Shown: positions 27,902 through 38,809, counted from the stretch's first letter. The stretch: DNA of 64,000 bases from Methylococcales symbiont of Hymedesmia sp. n. MRB-2018 (GCA_003666385.1 QPIN01000062.1:1-64000); one strand, 5' to 3'. Numbers and translations are program-made. The notes: generated by a model not told the origin, from the sequence alone.

Positions 27902-28987
27902 TTAATTACTTGTATTAAAAATCATTCTTAGATCGGTCCCTATTTGTCTGAACGCGCTTATTTTAAGCTGTTTTTTATCTGCCATTTTTTCCATATCAGG
28001 TAAGTGGAATAAGCCTCTCCCTTGATCACCTAATATACAAGGTGCCATATAAACCCACCACTCATCAATCAGGCTTTCATTCAGCAATGCACCATTTAAA
28101 GTAGCACCCGCTTCTACCATGACTGTATTAATTTGCTGCTGTGCTAAAAAAGTCATCACTGCCTTTAAATCTAACCGTCCCTTCTTGCTGGCTAATTGAA
28201 AAACTTGAACGTCCATACTTTCAAGTTGCGCTATTTTTTGTGGATTATCATTGCACGTTAACATCCAAGTTTGCCCTGGCAAACTCAACAATTTAGCGGT
28301 TAGCGGTATTTGTAATTGTGAATCGAGGATTACTCTGACAGCTTGTTTTACCTGTATATCCAACCTGACATTCAAACCAGGATCATCAAGCAAAACCGTA
28401 TTAATTCCCGTCAAAATGGCAGAACTTTCTGCTCTTAACATTTGCACATCAGCTCTTGAATGCTCAGAAGTAATCCATTTGCTTTCACCCGATGCCATGG
28501 CTGTGCGACCATCCAGACTCATCGCTAATTTACTGCGAATATAGGGAAGCCCTGTCTTCATGCGTTTAATAAAACCTTTATTTAACGCTTCTGCATCCTG
28601 CCTCAAAACATCACAAACAACCGCTATTCCTGCCTGCTGCATTCTTTTTATCCCACTACCAGCCACTAGCGGATTAGGGTCTTGCATAGCAATAACAACC
28701 CGCTCAACACCCGCAGCAATCAAGGCATCACAACAAGGAGATGTCTTACCAGTATGGCTGCAAGGCTCCAGAGTGACATAAGCAGTCAAACCTTTTGCAC
28801 ACTCAATTTGTTTTAAAGCATTAATTTCTGCGTGAGCAGAACCTGCACTTATATGCCAGCCTTCAGCAACAATTCTGTCATTATCAACTAATACACAGCC
28901 CACTCTAGGGTTTGGATCTGTTGTGTACAAACCTTTTTCTGCTAATCGCAGTGCTTTTGCCATATAAAACGGGTCAGAGCAACTCAT
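27902..28987 (-). CDS. ribD: Bifunctional riboflavin deaminase/reductase RibD
   Basis: RibD carries out the second and third steps of riboflavin synthesis. An N-terminal deaminase domain has the zinc motifs HAEINALKQ and [18 protein letters not shown]; the C-terminal reductase runs from about residue 145 ([21 protein letters not shown]) onward. A longer frame opens at 29083, but the ATG at 28987 ([19 protein letters not shown]) matches the family start and overlaps the nrdR stop by 14 bases, giving 361 residues, so that start is used. Confidence 0.95.
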   Translation of the reverse strand: MSCSDPFYMAKALRLAEKGLYTTDPNPRVGCVLVDNDRIVAEGWHISAGSAHAEINALKQIECAKGLTAYVTLEPCSHTGKTSPCCDALIAAGVERVVIAMQDPNPLVAGSGIKRMQQAGIAVVCDVLRQDAEALNKGFIKRMKTGLPYIRSKLAMSLDGRTAMASGESKWITSEHSRADVQMLRAESSAILTGINTVLLDDPGLNVRLDIQVKQAVRVILDSQLQIPLTAKLLSLPGQTWMLTCNDNPQKIAQLESMDVQVFQLASKKGRLDLKAVMTFLAQQQINTVMVEAGATLNGALLNESLIDEWWVYMAPCILGDQGRGLFHLPDMEKMADKKQLKISAFRQIGTDLRMIFNTSN

Positions 28988-29438
28988 TATCTTGCTGCAA
29001 ATTTTTAATGGTTTCGGTAAATTCGCTAACATCCTGAAAACTACGATAGACCGAAGCAAAGCGAACAAAAGCCACATGATCAAGTAAACTAAGTTCTTTC
29101 ATAACCCATTCACCCAATTCATCAGCAGACACTTCTGGGTCTCCTGTTACTGTCATTTGCTTTTTTATTCGACTGACCGCTGCCTCAATGTCTTCGCTTT
29201 TAACGGGTCTCTTTTCCAATGCTTTGTGCATTCCAGAACGCAGTTTTTTCTCATCAAAAGTCTGTCTGGATCCATCTCGTTTAATTATTTTCGGTAAAGT
29301 AAGCTCTGCTATTTCATAGGTAGTAAATCGTTCTTTGCATGACCCACATTCCCGCCGACGTCGCACCTGATCACCTTCATTTGCTAATCGAGAATCAATG
29401 ACTCGGGTATCTTGAACCGAACAAAAAGGACATCGCAT
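28974..29438 (-). CDS. nrdR: Transcriptional repressor NrdR
   Basis: NrdR represses ribonucleotide reductase genes according to ATP/dATP state. The product has an N-terminal zinc ribbon (MRCPFC and ECGSCKERF) and an ATP-cone domain ([31 protein letters not shown]). The reading frame extends 16 codons further upstream, but the conserved start MRCPFC at 29438, with GCAGGT upstream, is preferred, giving 154 residues. It heads the nrdR-ribD-ribE-ribB operon, a standard gammaproteobacterial order. Confidence 0.95.
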   Translation of the reverse strand: MRCPFCSVQDTRVIDSRLANEGDQVRRRRECGSCKERFTTYEIAELTLPKIIKRDGSRQTFDEKKLRSGMHKALEKRPVKSEDIEAAVSRIKKQMTVTGDPEVSADELGEWVMKELSLLDHVAFVRFASVYRSFQDVSEFTETIKNLQQDNELL

Positions 29439-29579
29439 ACTTTTACCTGCTTTTTTAAGAACCCGTTTAAGATCGTTACCAGCCACTGCCAGTTATGTGC
29501 GGACGGAGTATATCTTGATCGGACTCTAAGACAAATTATCAAAGAACAAAAACCCTCCGTTCTATATCAAAAAATAGAA

Positions 29580-29736
29580 GTAGCTACTCAGCTTACCCTT
29601 TATTTTGTCCAATAGCCGCGTTGAAAGTGTGCATTTACACCTGTAACCTCCGCGCTTTCGCCTTGCTCTTGAACACCTTGATCTTGAACAGAACAGAGGG
29701 TAATCTAAGCAGTTACGGAGTACGTTGAGTAGTTAC
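29580..29736 (+). repeat. 157-bp palindromic repeat family, copy E (complete)
   Basis: It starts GTAGCTACTCAGCTTACCC and ends TACGTTGAGTAGTTAC, same orientation and length as copy C with scattered substitutions. It fills most of the 29439-29891 gap between nrdR and dnaQ. The remaining 155 bases to the dnaQ stop codon contain no recognisable feature. Confidence 0.9.
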
Positions 29737-29891
29737 AAATAGAATATTAATATTTCAAAAACTAAAATAGTCAGGGCAACAGGGTTTAAAACCCTTGATA
29801 ATAATTTTGATGACAAAAGATCCCATCGCAATTATTCGTCATTTTTCAATTATTATTGACCCAAGAGAATAGACTACAAAAATTGTATTCA

Positions 29892-30611
29892 TTATTTTTC
29901 CAGTTTATTCCATAAACATTCACCACTGACCTTTTCAAGCATATCCAAATGTTTTTGGTGTGCTGCTAATTGTTCTTCGGTACAGCTTATGACTTTTAGT
30001 GTGGATCTATTAGCGGGCAAACGGACTATTTTTTGTTTTGTTGCACTAACGGTGGAATCAAAACCCATGATGGAAAATTGACCGCCTGTCATTAATAAAT
30101 ACACTTCGGCTAGAATCTCGGCATCTAATAATGCGCCATGCAATTCTCTATGACTATTATCTATACCATAACGCCTACATAAGGCATCTAAACTGGCTCT
30201 GGCTCCAGGGTGTTTTTTTCTGGCAAAAGGCAAAGTGTCAAATATTGTACTATGTGCTTCAACTGTTATGGTGTTTCCATTGAGTAAAGATAGCTCATGG
30301 TTTAAAAACCCCACATCAAATGGCGCATTATGAATGACTAATTCAGCCCCTTCTGTGAAGGCTAAATAATCATCAACAATATCTGCAAATTTGGGTTTAT
30401 CCTGTAAAAACCCATTAGAAATACCATGCACTTTAATTGCACCATCATCAATGACCCGCTCTGGGTTTATGTAAGCATGAAAGGTGTTGTTAGTTAAGCG
30501 TCTATTGATTATTTCAACACAACCGATTTCAATGATTCTATGTCCATCAGCAGCATTCAACCCCGTTGTTTCTGTATCTAATACGATTTGCCTAATTGTA
30601 GCTTTACTCAT
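29892..30611 (-). CDS. dnaQ: DNA polymerase III epsilon subunit (3'-5' proofreading exonuclease)
   Basis: The 239-residue product belongs to the DEDDh exonucleases: Exo I LDTETTGLNAADGHRIIEIG, Exo II HNAPFDVGFLNHEL, and Exo III HRELHGALLDAEILAEVYL. The C-terminal tail of about 55 residues includes the segment expected to contact the polymerase alpha subunit. It is a single minus-strand gene between two repeats. Confidence 0.95.
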   Translation of the reverse strand: MSKATIRQIVLDTETTGLNAADGHRIIEIGCVEIINRRLTNNTFHAYINPERVIDDGAIKVHGISNGFLQDKPKFADIVDDYLAFTEGAELVIHNAPFDVGFLNHELSLLNGNTITVEAHSTIFDTLPFARKKHPGARASLDALCRRYGIDNSHRELHGALLDAEILAEVYLLMTGGQFSIMGFDSTVSATKQKIVRLPANRSTLKVISCTEEQLAAHQKHLDMLEKVSGECLWNKLEK

Positions 30612-30674
30612 AACTGTTGGTTTAATTCAAATATTTTGCTGTATTCCACCTCATAAATCATGTCAAAAATCAAG

Positions 30675-30780
30675 GAGTCCAGATACCATCTTAAAAATCA
30701 ACCCTACAACACTTTTTTTCCATGTTCCACGATTTTTTTATAAGCTCTTGGAACCTTGCCCCAAACGCATAAGTATTTAT
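30675..30780. repeat. Third dispersed repeat family, copy 1
   Basis: This segment is similar to the reverse complement of 52160-52270. The best blocks are CTTGCCCCAAACGCATAAGT (within a 27-bp exact match ending at 30780) and ATCTTAAAAATCAACCC. No ORF is present. It lies between dnaQ and the dead integrase. Confidence 0.65.
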
Positions 30781-30845
30781 CGCGTTTTTCTAATCATAGA
30801 AACTTCTTATAACCTATCCAACGGTAACACTACTCCTTTCCCGCC

Positions 30846-31783
30846 TTATCTTAAAACATGCGTATAAATCATAGTTGTTTGCAAATCACTATGCCCAAGC
30901 AATGCCTGAATAGTGTGAAATCAGTCCCAGTTTGCAATAAATGTGTTGCAAATGAATGCATAAAAGTGTGTGCTGAGACTTTTTTATCAATACTCCTGCA
31001 TTTTTTAACGGCCACTTTAATTGCCTTGTTCACTGCTGATTGGTCAACAGGATGTCTGCGCTCAATTCCAGTTTTAGGGTCAATGGCAATATTTCTACTC
31101 GCAAACACATACTGCCAGCCAAATTCTTTATCCACATTAGGATATTTTTTAGCCAACGCATTCGGCAGATACACACTACCAACACCATCTAGTAAGTCTT
31201 GTGTGTGCGTTCTTCTTCTTTGCACTAAATACACCTCTAATAAAGGGGTAATTTTTTGTGCCAGTGGCGTAACTCGATCTTTTTCATCCTTACTGTCTCG
31301 CACCGTGATTTGGCTAGATTCAAAATCAATATCCTGCACACGCAGTCGCACCAGCTCAGAAATCCGTAAACCACCCCCATACAATAATTGCACTATCAAG
31401 GCATTTGTGCCGCTTAATTTTGCCAGCACTTTTGTAACTTCTTTGATGTTCATCACCACAGGAATGCGTGGTTGTTTACGCGTGCGGGTTGCTCGCGCAT
31501 TCTCCAAAGGTCTTTCTAGCACTTTTTTATACAAAAACACCAAGGCATTAAACGCTTGATTTTGAGTCGAAGCTGCCACATTTTGCCTAAGCACTAAATC
31601 TGTTAAAAAGTTTTCTACTTTATTTTCAGCATTTTCAAATAATTCACTTTTATCCTGCATTTTTGAAAATTTAATAAACCTCTCAACTCAATCGCAATAA
31701 GTATTTTCCGTTTTATAAGCATAACTCATCCTACGCATTACCTCTCGCATTTGCTTCATTATTGGATTTTTATCTACTATCAT
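30846..31783 (-). pseudogene. Integron-type integrase (IntI), inactivated
   Basis: Reading the minus strand from the ATG at 31781-31783, the frame gives MKQMREVMRRMSYAYKTENTYCD, then a TGA where the family has Trp, then VERFIKFSKMQDKSELFENAENKVENFL and an otherwise well-kept tyrosine recombinase with the IntI-specific patch region (GWQYVFASRNIAIDPKTGIERRHPV). The box II arginine is Met (HTFMHSFATHLL), and a frameshift near 30927 separates it from the frame encoding LLGHSDLQTTMIYTHVLR with the catalytic His and Tyr. Three independent lesions mean it is dead. Chromosomal integron integrases look like this. Confidence 0.85.
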
Positions 31784-31960
31784 TATCTACAAGTTCAAAG
31801 TGTGTAATTATTTTTACCTTAAAATATCACATATTAGGTAATAACATAAATTTTATCTAAAAACAGATGAGAATGTTATTTTTACAGATTTTACATTTTA
31901 ATAAAGCTTGAATTCGCCAATTACTGAGTTGGAAAGCGGTGCTACCGACCATACCCCAGT

Positions 31961-32272
31961 ATGGAGAGTGCATTTTCTAGCGCGTTCAATATGAGGGTGA
32001 TGGGGTGCAACGGGTATGCCAGACCTTCCTGGCGTAATGGATATGAGTAATATGTTCAGATATGCCATCGCCTTTAATCAGGCTATCGGTGGCTGGAATG
32101 TTGGCATGGTATGGTAACGAGTATGGAAAGTATGTTCGACGGTGCCGATGTCTTTAACCAAGACATCGGCGACTGGAATGTTTCCAGCGTAACGACTATG
32201 TTTCACATAGTAAATTTTGTTTTCAATTACACTATCCAATGGCAATTGGATAGATGGATGATGATGTTCTAA
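31961..32272 (+). pseudogene. Decayed BspA/DUF285-type surface repeat protein
   Basis: Three short plus-strand frames carry the repeat pattern of this family: MESAFSSAFN from 31961, [20 protein letters not shown] from 32037, and [18 protein letters not shown] with NVSSVTTMF from 32123. [14 protein letters not shown] is the hallmark of these about 25-residue repeats. Frameshifts and stops separate the pieces. It sits on the side of the dead integrase where integron cassettes would be, but no attC site could be identified. The flanks 31784-31960 and 32273-32452 hold nothing else recognised. Confidence 0.75.
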
Positions 32273-32452
32273 GCAGCCTGAGATTTAAAAATCTGTAGGA
32301 CAGATTACACCCATCCATCCCTTAATTTCACCAATGCGAACGGTATCATCTGCAACCTTGCGTTAGTACGAGTTGAACAAGAATGCAGTGAAGTTAAATC
32401 ATTCAATTTTTTAATTTGCTCTGCCATACCCTATGCTCATAATAAAAAGTTA

Positions 32453-33712
32453 TCAGGAACGTAAAACCTGATCTTCGCCTTCACTTCGGGCAATAATCAC
32501 CGCACCGCACGAGTCACTGAAAACATTAACGCTGGTTCTACACATATCTAATACGCGGTCTACGGCGAGTATTAAACCAATACCCTCTAACGGTAAACCA
32601 ATGGTGGCTAATATAATGCTGATAGCCACTAAACTGGCGGCTGGGATACCTGCGACACCAACGGATGTAACCAGTGCCGTGATAACAATGAGGAATTGTT
32701 CTGTCACGCCTAAGTCTAAGCCGTAAGCTTGTGCAATAAACATCGCCGCTACACATTCATACAATGCGGTACCATCCATATTGATGGTTGCACCTAGAGG
32801 TAAAACGAAGCTACTGGTTCTGTTAGAAACGCCAGCGTTTTTTTCAACGCACTCCATGGTCAACGGCAGTGTGGCTGAAGAGGAACTGGTTGAGAAGGCG
32901 GTTAACAAAGCTGGAAACATCGCTTTATAGTGTCGTAAAGGTTGTACTCTGCCTAGCCACTTTAAAGCTATTGGCATAACAACAAAAATATGTACGCCTA
33001 GGGCAAAGACCACGGTAAAAAAGAAATATGCCAACGGTAAGAAAGCTGCTAAACCTGTCGAAGCGACAACCTTTGCCACTAAGCCAAATACCCCAAGTGG
33101 GGCGAATTTCATCACCCAATCGGTCATTTTCATCATGATTTCAAACACGGCATTCCAAAACGTCAACAAGACCGTTTTATTTTCCTTGGCGATGTGCGTT
33201 AGGAAATAACCGAAGAGTAGACCAAAAAATATCAAGCCTAACATTTGCCCATTTGCCGCTGCGGCAACAATATTAGTTGGCACCATGCGTAAGAAGACGC
33301 CTGTTAAATCACCTGCCCCTTTGCCTTCAACCTTTGCCTCAATATCGCTAATATCTGCCGTTAAACCGACTCTATCGCGTACTGGCTCGCCGTCTATAAT
33401 GCCTGGCTCAACAATGTTAACCAGTAACAAGCCAATAAGAATAGCCACCACACTGGTGGACATATAGTAAGCGATTGTTTTACCGCCCAATCTACCCAGC
33501 CCACCTAAATCACCCATATTGCCAATACCACAAATAATGGATGAAAAAATCAATGGCACAATCAGCATTTTTAAGGCATTAAGGAATAAGCTTCCTAGGA
33601 AGACATACAGGTCATAAAACTGAAATGAGCCAATGCCTGCCGTTTCTCCGGTTAAAATGCCAGCAACCACTGCCAGACCTATTGCTATAAAAATTTGCCA
33701 ATGTAATTTCAT
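32453..33712 (-). CDS. Sodium/proton:dicarboxylate (glutamate) symporter, DctA/GltP family
   Basis: The 419-residue protein has the eight helices and two re-entrant loops of the SDF family: the serine-rich loop FSTSSSSATLPLTMECV, the NMDGTALYE motif that binds cation and substrate, and GVAGIPAASLVAISIILATIGLPLEGIGLILAVDRVLDMCRTSVNVFSDSC near the C-terminus. Acidic amino acids or C4-dicarboxylates are likely substrates; with the TRAP system at 6-9 kb it is the second such importer here. It is a single gene in an otherwise decayed area. Confidence 0.93.
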   Translation of the reverse strand: MKLHWQIFIAIGLAVVAGILTGETAGIGSFQFYDLYVFLGSLFLNALKMLIVPLIFSSIICGIGNMGDLGGLGRLGGKTIAYYMSTSVVAILIGLLLVNIVEPGIIDGEPVRDRVGLTADISDIEAKVEGKGAGDLTGVFLRMVPTNIVAAAANGQMLGLIFFGLLFGYFLTHIAKENKTVLLTFWNAVFEIMMKMTDWVMKFAPLGVFGLVAKVVASTGLAAFLPLAYFFFTVVFALGVHIFVVMPIALKWLGRVQPLRHYKAMFPALLTAFSTSSSSATLPLTMECVEKNAGVSNRTSSFVLPLGATINMDGTALYECVAAMFIAQAYGLDLGVTEQFLIVITALVTSVGVAGIPAASLVAISIILATIGLPLEGIGLILAVDRVLDMCRTSVNVFSDSCGAVIIARSEGEDQVLRS

Positions 33713-34278
33713 ATCAGTTACTCAGGTTTTGGGGGGAAGACCGACTGGCTTCAACACTTAAATTAGCCAATGATGCCGCCAGTGTGACCTCGCCAGTTAA
33801 ACGGGCTAAGAATCTTTTAAGTGATTCGCAAGAAGCCTCTGCGACGTTCATTATATCTCCATCAGTTATTTTTCACAACATCGCCATTACTCAGTATGCT
33901 TTGCTTGTATGCGGGGTCTGCCATTGACGGGTTGCATCATACTGAAAGTATCTCTTAATAGGACTTTCGGCACTGAAGGCTCATTTGGTTTAACAGACCC
34001 TACATCTGTTAGCGTCACATTAGCGGATTTCGCCAAAGTTGTTATTGATTCGCCAGATTTACCGCCGCGAGCATTTTTGTGATTTTCTCGTTAAGCAGAT
34101 CCAATAACATGGAACAATCCATTAACGAAATAATCCTGAACAAAATTATTGTCAGAAGCAAAGGCATTTAATCAGACCGCCACATACAAGCTGTAATTCA
34201 GTTGTTATTATTTATAGAAGCCACCTTGATCATCCAATAAGTGTTTTTGAGCAGCAAAATGTAAGTCAATGTAGAAAA
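33713..34278. other. Degenerate intergenic region, probable coding remnant
   Basis: Between the symporter start and comF stop there are short plus-strand open stretches, for example LTDPTSVSVTLADFAKVVID near 33996 and KLANDAASVTSPVKRAKNLL near 33756, each closed by stops. The composition is protein-like, suggesting a decayed gene, but I cannot name a family. Confidence 0.35.
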
Positions 34279-34980
34279 TTAAGCTCTTGCACAAACCCAA
34301 ATATCCACACGATCAACGCCAGATTTTTTTAATGTTTTAGCTAGATCGTTGACTGTTGAGCCAGTGGTCATAACATCATCAATTATTGCAATATGTTGGG
34401 CTTTTATGATTTGATTGACTTTAAAAGCATTTTTCATATTGGATCGGCGTTGTTTTGCAGGTAACGCGATCTGATGCTGTGTATTGCGAGTTCGGATGCA
34501 TGATTGAGTGTCGATAGGGATTTTTAGATGTTTAGAAACCGATTTGGCAATTTCTACCGATTGATTAAAGCCACGTTCCCTAAATCGTTGTTTATGTAAA
34601 GGGACTGGGATGATTAACTCTGGAAGTTCTGCGGTTTTTTGCAAATAATCAGCTAATAGAAAACCCAGTAAACGTGCGTTTTTATATTGTTGTTTGAATT
34701 TAAGAGTACTAATCAAGTGGCGTAAAGCATCCTGATATATAAAGGGTGCATAAGTTTCATCAAACGCGGGTGTTTGATTAATGCAGCGTCCACATAATAA
34801 TGACTTTACATTGGCTGTTTCAAAGATTTCAGCACAACGATAACAGCAATGAAAATTTTTTTTAAGGCTGATAAAGCAAGGTTTACAGATGTCTTGTGAC
34901 TCAAAACCTTTATTACCACATAAGATGCAAGTAGGCGGAAGCAAGTAATCCTGTATAATATTAAGCCAGTTGTTTACCAT
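34279..34980 (-). CDS. comF: ComF family phosphoribosyltransferase-like protein
   Basis: The 233-residue product has an N-terminal four-cysteine zinc module (CILCGNKGFESQDICKPCF, then CYRCAEIF and CGRC) and a phosphoribosyltransferase fold with IIPVPLHKQRFRERGFNQSVEIA and the PRPP loop IAIIDDVMTTGSTV. ComF relatives support DNA uptake or processing during natural transformation. It is divergent from bioB, the standard gammaproteobacterial arrangement. Confidence 0.94.
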   Translation of the reverse strand: MVNNWLNIIQDYLLPPTCILCGNKGFESQDICKPCFISLKKNFHCCYRCAEIFETANVKSLLCGRCINQTPAFDETYAPFIYQDALRHLISTLKFKQQYKNARLLGFLLADYLQKTAELPELIIPVPLHKQRFRERGFNQSVEIAKSVSKHLKIPIDTQSCIRTRNTQHQIALPAKQRRSNMKNAFKVNQIIKAQHIAIIDDVMTTGSTVNDLAKTLKKSGVDRVDIWVCARA

Positions 34981-35075
34981 TTTTATTAAAGTAGATTGAC
35001 AAGTTCATTAACTGTTCTGCTTAAGGAGGGTGAATAAATCCGATTTCATAAAAGACAAAGCCAAGAGATTAACAG

Positions 35076-36092
35076 ATGCCTGCAAATTCTAATATAGATC
35101 AAATCCCCTTAAATACCCAATTAAAAGCAGCGATTAGTATTAGGAATGATTGGCAATTAGATGAAGTGCAAGCATTATATGCTCTACCTTTTAATGATTT
35201 GCTGTTTAAAGCACAATCTATACATAGAGAAAATTTTGACCCTAATGAGGTGCAAATTAGTGGCTTATTAAGTATTAAAACGGGTTCATGTTCAGAAGAT
35301 TGTGGATATTGTCCACAAAGTGCACGATATGATGCAGATTTAACGCCCGAAGCTTTAATGTCAGTTGATCAGGTGATCAAATCTGCCCAATTAGCAAAGA
35401 CTCAAGGTGTTTCCCGTTTTTGTATGGGGGCGGCCTGGCGCAGTCCTAAAGATAAAGATATAGAGCGTGTGGTAGAAATGGTGCAGGGTGTTAAAGCATT
35501 AGGTATGGAGACTTGTGTCACATTAGGTATGTTGACTGATAAGCAAACCAAAGCATTGAAAGAAGGTGGCCTAGATTATTACAATCATAATCTGGATACT
35601 TCTGAAGCATATTATTCAGAAGTCATTACCACGCGTAGCTATCAAGATAGACTGGATACTTTAAAACGAGTCAGAGATGCGGATATCAATGTGTGTTGTG
35701 GCGGTATTGTTGGTATGGGTGAGTCTGATATTGATAGAGCAAACTTGTTAATTGAATTAGCTAATTTACCCAAACATCCAGAAAGTGTCCCTATTAATAT
35801 GCTAGTGCAAGTGGAAGGCACTCCGTTACAGGGCACGGAAGCATTAGATCCACTTATTTTTATTAGAACTATAGCTGTTGCCAGAATTTTAATGCCTGAA
35901 TCCAGAGTGCGTTTATCAGCGGGTAGAAAAGAAATGTCAGATGAAATGCAGGCAATGTGTTTTTTTTCTGGTGCAAATTCAATATTTTATGGTGACAAAC
36001 TGCTAACAACAGATAACCCCATGAGTAATCATGATGTAGCACTATTTAATCGCTTAGGCTTAATATCCAGCGGTTCCAGTTACGCAGAATGA
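35076..36092 (+). CDS. bioB: Biotin synthase
   Basis: BioB inserts sulfur into dethiobiotin using radical SAM chemistry. The 338-residue product has the SAM cluster motif [10 protein letters not shown] and family blocks [31 protein letters not shown] and GGIVGMGE. It opens a five-gene biotin operon; the 4-base overlap with bioF (ATGA) indicates coupled translation. bioA is not in the window. No BirA operator was identified in the short gap from comF. Confidence 0.97.
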   Translation: MPANSNIDQIPLNTQLKAAISIRNDWQLDEVQALYALPFNDLLFKAQSIHRENFDPNEVQISGLLSIKTGSCSEDCGYCPQSARYDADLTPEALMSVDQVIKSAQLAKTQGVSRFCMGAAWRSPKDKDIERVVEMVQGVKALGMETCVTLGMLTDKQTKALKEGGLDYYNHNLDTSEAYYSEVITTRSYQDRLDTLKRVRDADINVCCGGIVGMGESDIDRANLLIELANLPKHPESVPINMLVQVEGTPLQGTEALDPLIFIRTIAVARILMPESRVRLSAGRKEMSDEMQAMCFFSGANSIFYGDKLLTTDNPMSNHDVALFNRLGLISSGSSYAE

Positions 36093-37249
36093 CGGTTGGC
36101 TTTGCTAGTTTAGAAGATGATTTAGAGTCATTAAAAAAACAAAATATTTACCGTTCCAGAAGGCTTGTTTCATCATCTCAGGGCGTTTGTATTGAGGTAG
36201 ATGGTAAAAAAGTTATCAATTTTAGTAGTAACAATTATTTAGGGCTGGCGAATCATCCAGAAGTGATTGAGTCGTTTAAAAAAGCAACTAATCAATACGG
36301 TGTGGGGACAGGTTCTGCACATTTGATTTGTGGTCATACATCGAGCCATCAAGCTTTGGAAGAGGAGTTGGCTGCATTTACTGGTAGGGATCGCGTATTA
36401 TTATTTTCAACGGGCTTTATGGCAAATACAGGTATTATTTCTGCGTTATTGACCCGTGGGGATTTTGTTTTTGAGGACCGTTTAAATCATGCTTCATTAT
36501 TAGACGGTGGTTTATTATCTGGTGCAATTTTTAAACGCTATATTCATAAGGACATTGGAAATCTTCAAACAAAAATCAAATCAACTAAACGAAAATCATT
36601 GATTGTCACCGATGGGGTTTTTAGCATGGATGGCGATTTAGCTTTATTACCCGCGCTGAGTTTGACTGCAAAAAAAAATGAGGCCTGGTTAATGGTTGAT
36701 GATGCACATGGTTTTGGTGTTTTGGGGGCAACAGGGGGTGGTATTGTTGAACATTATGGTTTGTCGCAACAAGATGTAGCCGTGCTAATGGGTACTTTAG
36801 GGAAAAGCTTTGGTACCTTTGGTGCCTTTGTTGCAGGCTCAGAAGTATTGATTGAAACCCTGATACAAAAAGCCAGAAGCTATGTTTTTACCACGGCCTT
36901 ACCCGCTGCAATAGCAGAAGCCACACGAACTAGTCTACGAATTTTAATGGTTGAAAACTGGCGAAGAGATAAGTTACTTAAATTAGCTAATCGCTTTACT
37001 TTAGGTGCAAAACAGATAGGTTTGCAAATATTGCCATCAGCTTCAGCTATTCAACCGCTATTAATTGGTGATAGCCAAAGTGCGATAAGATTGAGTAATG
37101 ACTTGTTGGATAAAGGTTTTTTAGTCAGTGCTATTCGTCCACCGACTGTTCCTAAAGGACAGGCACGGCTGCGCATTACTTTTTCAGCAAATCATGATGA
37201 ACAGCAGATTGATCAATTATTAGATGCTTTGGAATCGACTACATTATGA
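36089..37249 (+). CDS. bioF: 8-amino-7-oxononanoate synthase
   Basis: BioF condenses pimeloyl-ACP with alanine using PLP. The 386-residue product shows [17 protein letters not shown], the [13 protein letters not shown] loop, [21 protein letters not shown], and the PLP lysine in [13 protein letters not shown]. It overlaps bioB and bioH by 4 bases each. Confidence 0.97.
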   Translation: MTVGFASLEDDLESLKKQNIYRSRRLVSSSQGVCIEVDGKKVINFSSNNYLGLANHPEVIESFKKATNQYGVGTGSAHLICGHTSSHQALEEELAAFTGRDRVLLFSTGFMANTGIISALLTRGDFVFEDRLNHASLLDGGLLSGAIFKRYIHKDIGNLQTKIKSTKRKSLIVTDGVFSMDGDLALLPALSLTAKKNEAWLMVDDAHGFGVLGATGGGIVEHYGLSQQDVAVLMGTLGKSFGTFGAFVAGSEVLIETLIQKARSYVFTTALPAAIAEATRTSLRILMVENWRRDKLLKLANRFTLGAKQIGLQILPSASAIQPLLIGDSQSAIRLSNDLLDKGFLVSAIRPPTVPKGQARLRITFSANHDEQQIDQLLDALESTTL

Positions 37250-38007
37250 TTAAAGTGCATAAAGAGGTCTATGGACGAGGCAAAGCTATTGTACTTATTC
37301 ATGGTTGGGCAATGCATACGGGTATTTGGCGTCCCTTTGCTCAACAATTAGCACAAAACTATCAAGTGACTTGTTTAGATGTACCTGGGCACGGGCTTAG
37401 TGAGGTGGTTGAGCCTTTTACATTAGAAAAAATCAGCGGAGTATTGATTGATGAAACGCCAGATACTCCATTTTGTTTATTGGGCTGGTCATTAGGTGCG
37501 TCAATAGCGATAACAATGGCTAAGCAATATCCTGATAGAATTGATTCACTAATATGTCTGGCAGGGAATCCAAAATTTACACAGACAAAAGATTGGCCAG
37601 GGATGCAAGTTCAGTTGTTAGAAGAATTTGCAGAAAATTTGCAACTCAGTTGCCAGTCGACATTGCTTCGCTTTCTTACACTGCAAGTACACAGTTTAAC
37701 GAATGGAAAAAAATTATTGAAACAACTAAAATCAGCTATTCATGAATGTGAGCCACCAACAGAAACTGTGTTGAAACAAGCCTTAGAAATTCTAAAGCGA
37801 GCTGATTTGAGAGAAGATATAGCTACATTAAAATGTGCGCTAATGATTATTCAAGGTGATAAGGATACATTGGTGCCTTTGCAAACGGGTCATGGCATAC
37901 AAAAATTACCATGCAAAAGTGAGTTAAGTATTATTTCTGGAGCGGGGCATGTGCCTTTTTTATCGCATTCATCTGAACTTATTCAAATAATGCGTGGTTT
38001 TGTATGA
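37246..38007 (+). CDS. bioH: Pimeloyl-ACP methyl ester carboxylesterase BioH
   Basis: BioH removes the methyl ester once the pimeloyl chain is complete. The 253-residue alpha/beta hydrolase has the oxyanion segment IVLIHGWAMHTGIW, nucleophile serine in LLGWSLGASIAI, the acid in IIQGDKDTLVPLQ, and the catalytic histidine in SGAGHVPFLSH. Placement between bioF and bioC is the usual gammaproteobacterial order and confirms the role over other hydrolases. Confidence 0.95.
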   Translation: MIKVHKEVYGRGKAIVLIHGWAMHTGIWRPFAQQLAQNYQVTCLDVPGHGLSEVVEPFTLEKISGVLIDETPDTPFCLLGWSLGASIAITMAKQYPDRIDSLICLAGNPKFTQTKDWPGMQVQLLEEFAENLQLSCQSTLLRFLTLQVHSLTNGKKLLKQLKSAIHECEPPTETVLKQALEILKRADLREDIATLKCALMIIQGDKDTLVPLQTGHGIQKLPCKSELSIISGAGHVPFLSHSSELIQIMRGFV

Positions 38008-38801
38008 GTGCGGCATTTGCTACCGAAAAAAATAAAATCAGGCGCTCGTTTTCAGCAGCAGCAAATCGCTATGATGATTCTGCCTTATTACAAAGGCAGG
38101 TTGCGTTGGATTTGATTTCTCGATTTGATATTAATATAGCTAATGAACAGGTGATCGATTTAGGCTGTGGTACTGGTTTTTTAATGCAACAGTTGATGTC
38201 AACAGAATCAGCAAAGCAAATGATAGCGATTGATATTGCTCACTCCATGCTATACATTGCGCGTAGAAAATTGAAGCATTTAAATAACATTCAATTTATT
38301 TGTGCAGATGCCGAAAAATTACCATTGCCTATGGCTACAGTGGATAAAATTGTATCCAATTTGGCTTTACAGTGGTGTGTGGACTTAAATACGGTCTTTC
38401 AAGATTTTAAACGGGTATTGAAAGCCGATGGGCAGTTACTGTTTTCTACATTTGGTGCGGAGACTTTACAAGAGTTAAAACAATCTTGGGCTCAAGTTGA
38501 CAAACATATCCATGTTAATAAATTTTATAAGGAAACTAATATCAGGCTGTTTTTAAAAGAAACAGGGTTTAAAAATATTCAAATTGGAAAAAAATGTTAT
38601 GAATCAAGCTACACCTCAGTAGTGGCGTTAATGAAAGAGTTAAAAGATATTGGGGCAAATAAGGTATTTTCTGCTCAAAGTCAAAACACAATAAGTAGAA
38701 TGAAAATGCAATTAATGATAGCTACATATGAAAAAAACTATCAAACTAAAGAATCAATTCCTGCTACTTATGAAGTTATTTTTGTTTCTGCACAAAGTTA
38801 A
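38004..38801 (+). CDS. bioC: Malonyl-ACP O-methyltransferase BioC
   Basis: BioC methylates malonyl-ACP so that fatty acid synthesis can build the pimeloyl chain. The 265-residue product is a class I SAM methyltransferase: RRSFSAAANRYDDSALLQRQVALDL at the start, motif I VIDLGCGTGFLMQQL, ADAEKLPLPMATVDKIVSNLALQW, and LLFSTFGAETLQELKQSW, which is distinctive for BioC. It overlaps bioH by 4 bases. Confidence 0.96.
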   Translation: MSAAFATEKNKIRRSFSAAANRYDDSALLQRQVALDLISRFDINIANEQVIDLGCGTGFLMQQLMSTESAKQMIAIDIAHSMLYIARRKLKHLNNIQFICADAEKLPLPMATVDKIVSNLALQWCVDLNTVFQDFKRVLKADGQLLFSTFGAETLQELKQSWAQVDKHIHVNKFYKETNIRLFLKETGFKNIQIGKKCYESSYTSVVALMKELKDIGANKVFSAQSQNTISRMKMQLMIATYEKNYQTKESIPATYEVIFVSAQS

Positions 38802-38809
38802 GTATTATT

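Noticed and set aside
32340..32380. attC-like core (GCGTTAGTAC) near the dead integrase
   Set aside because: It does not fit the GTTRRRY core and no matching inverse core was found at suitable distance.
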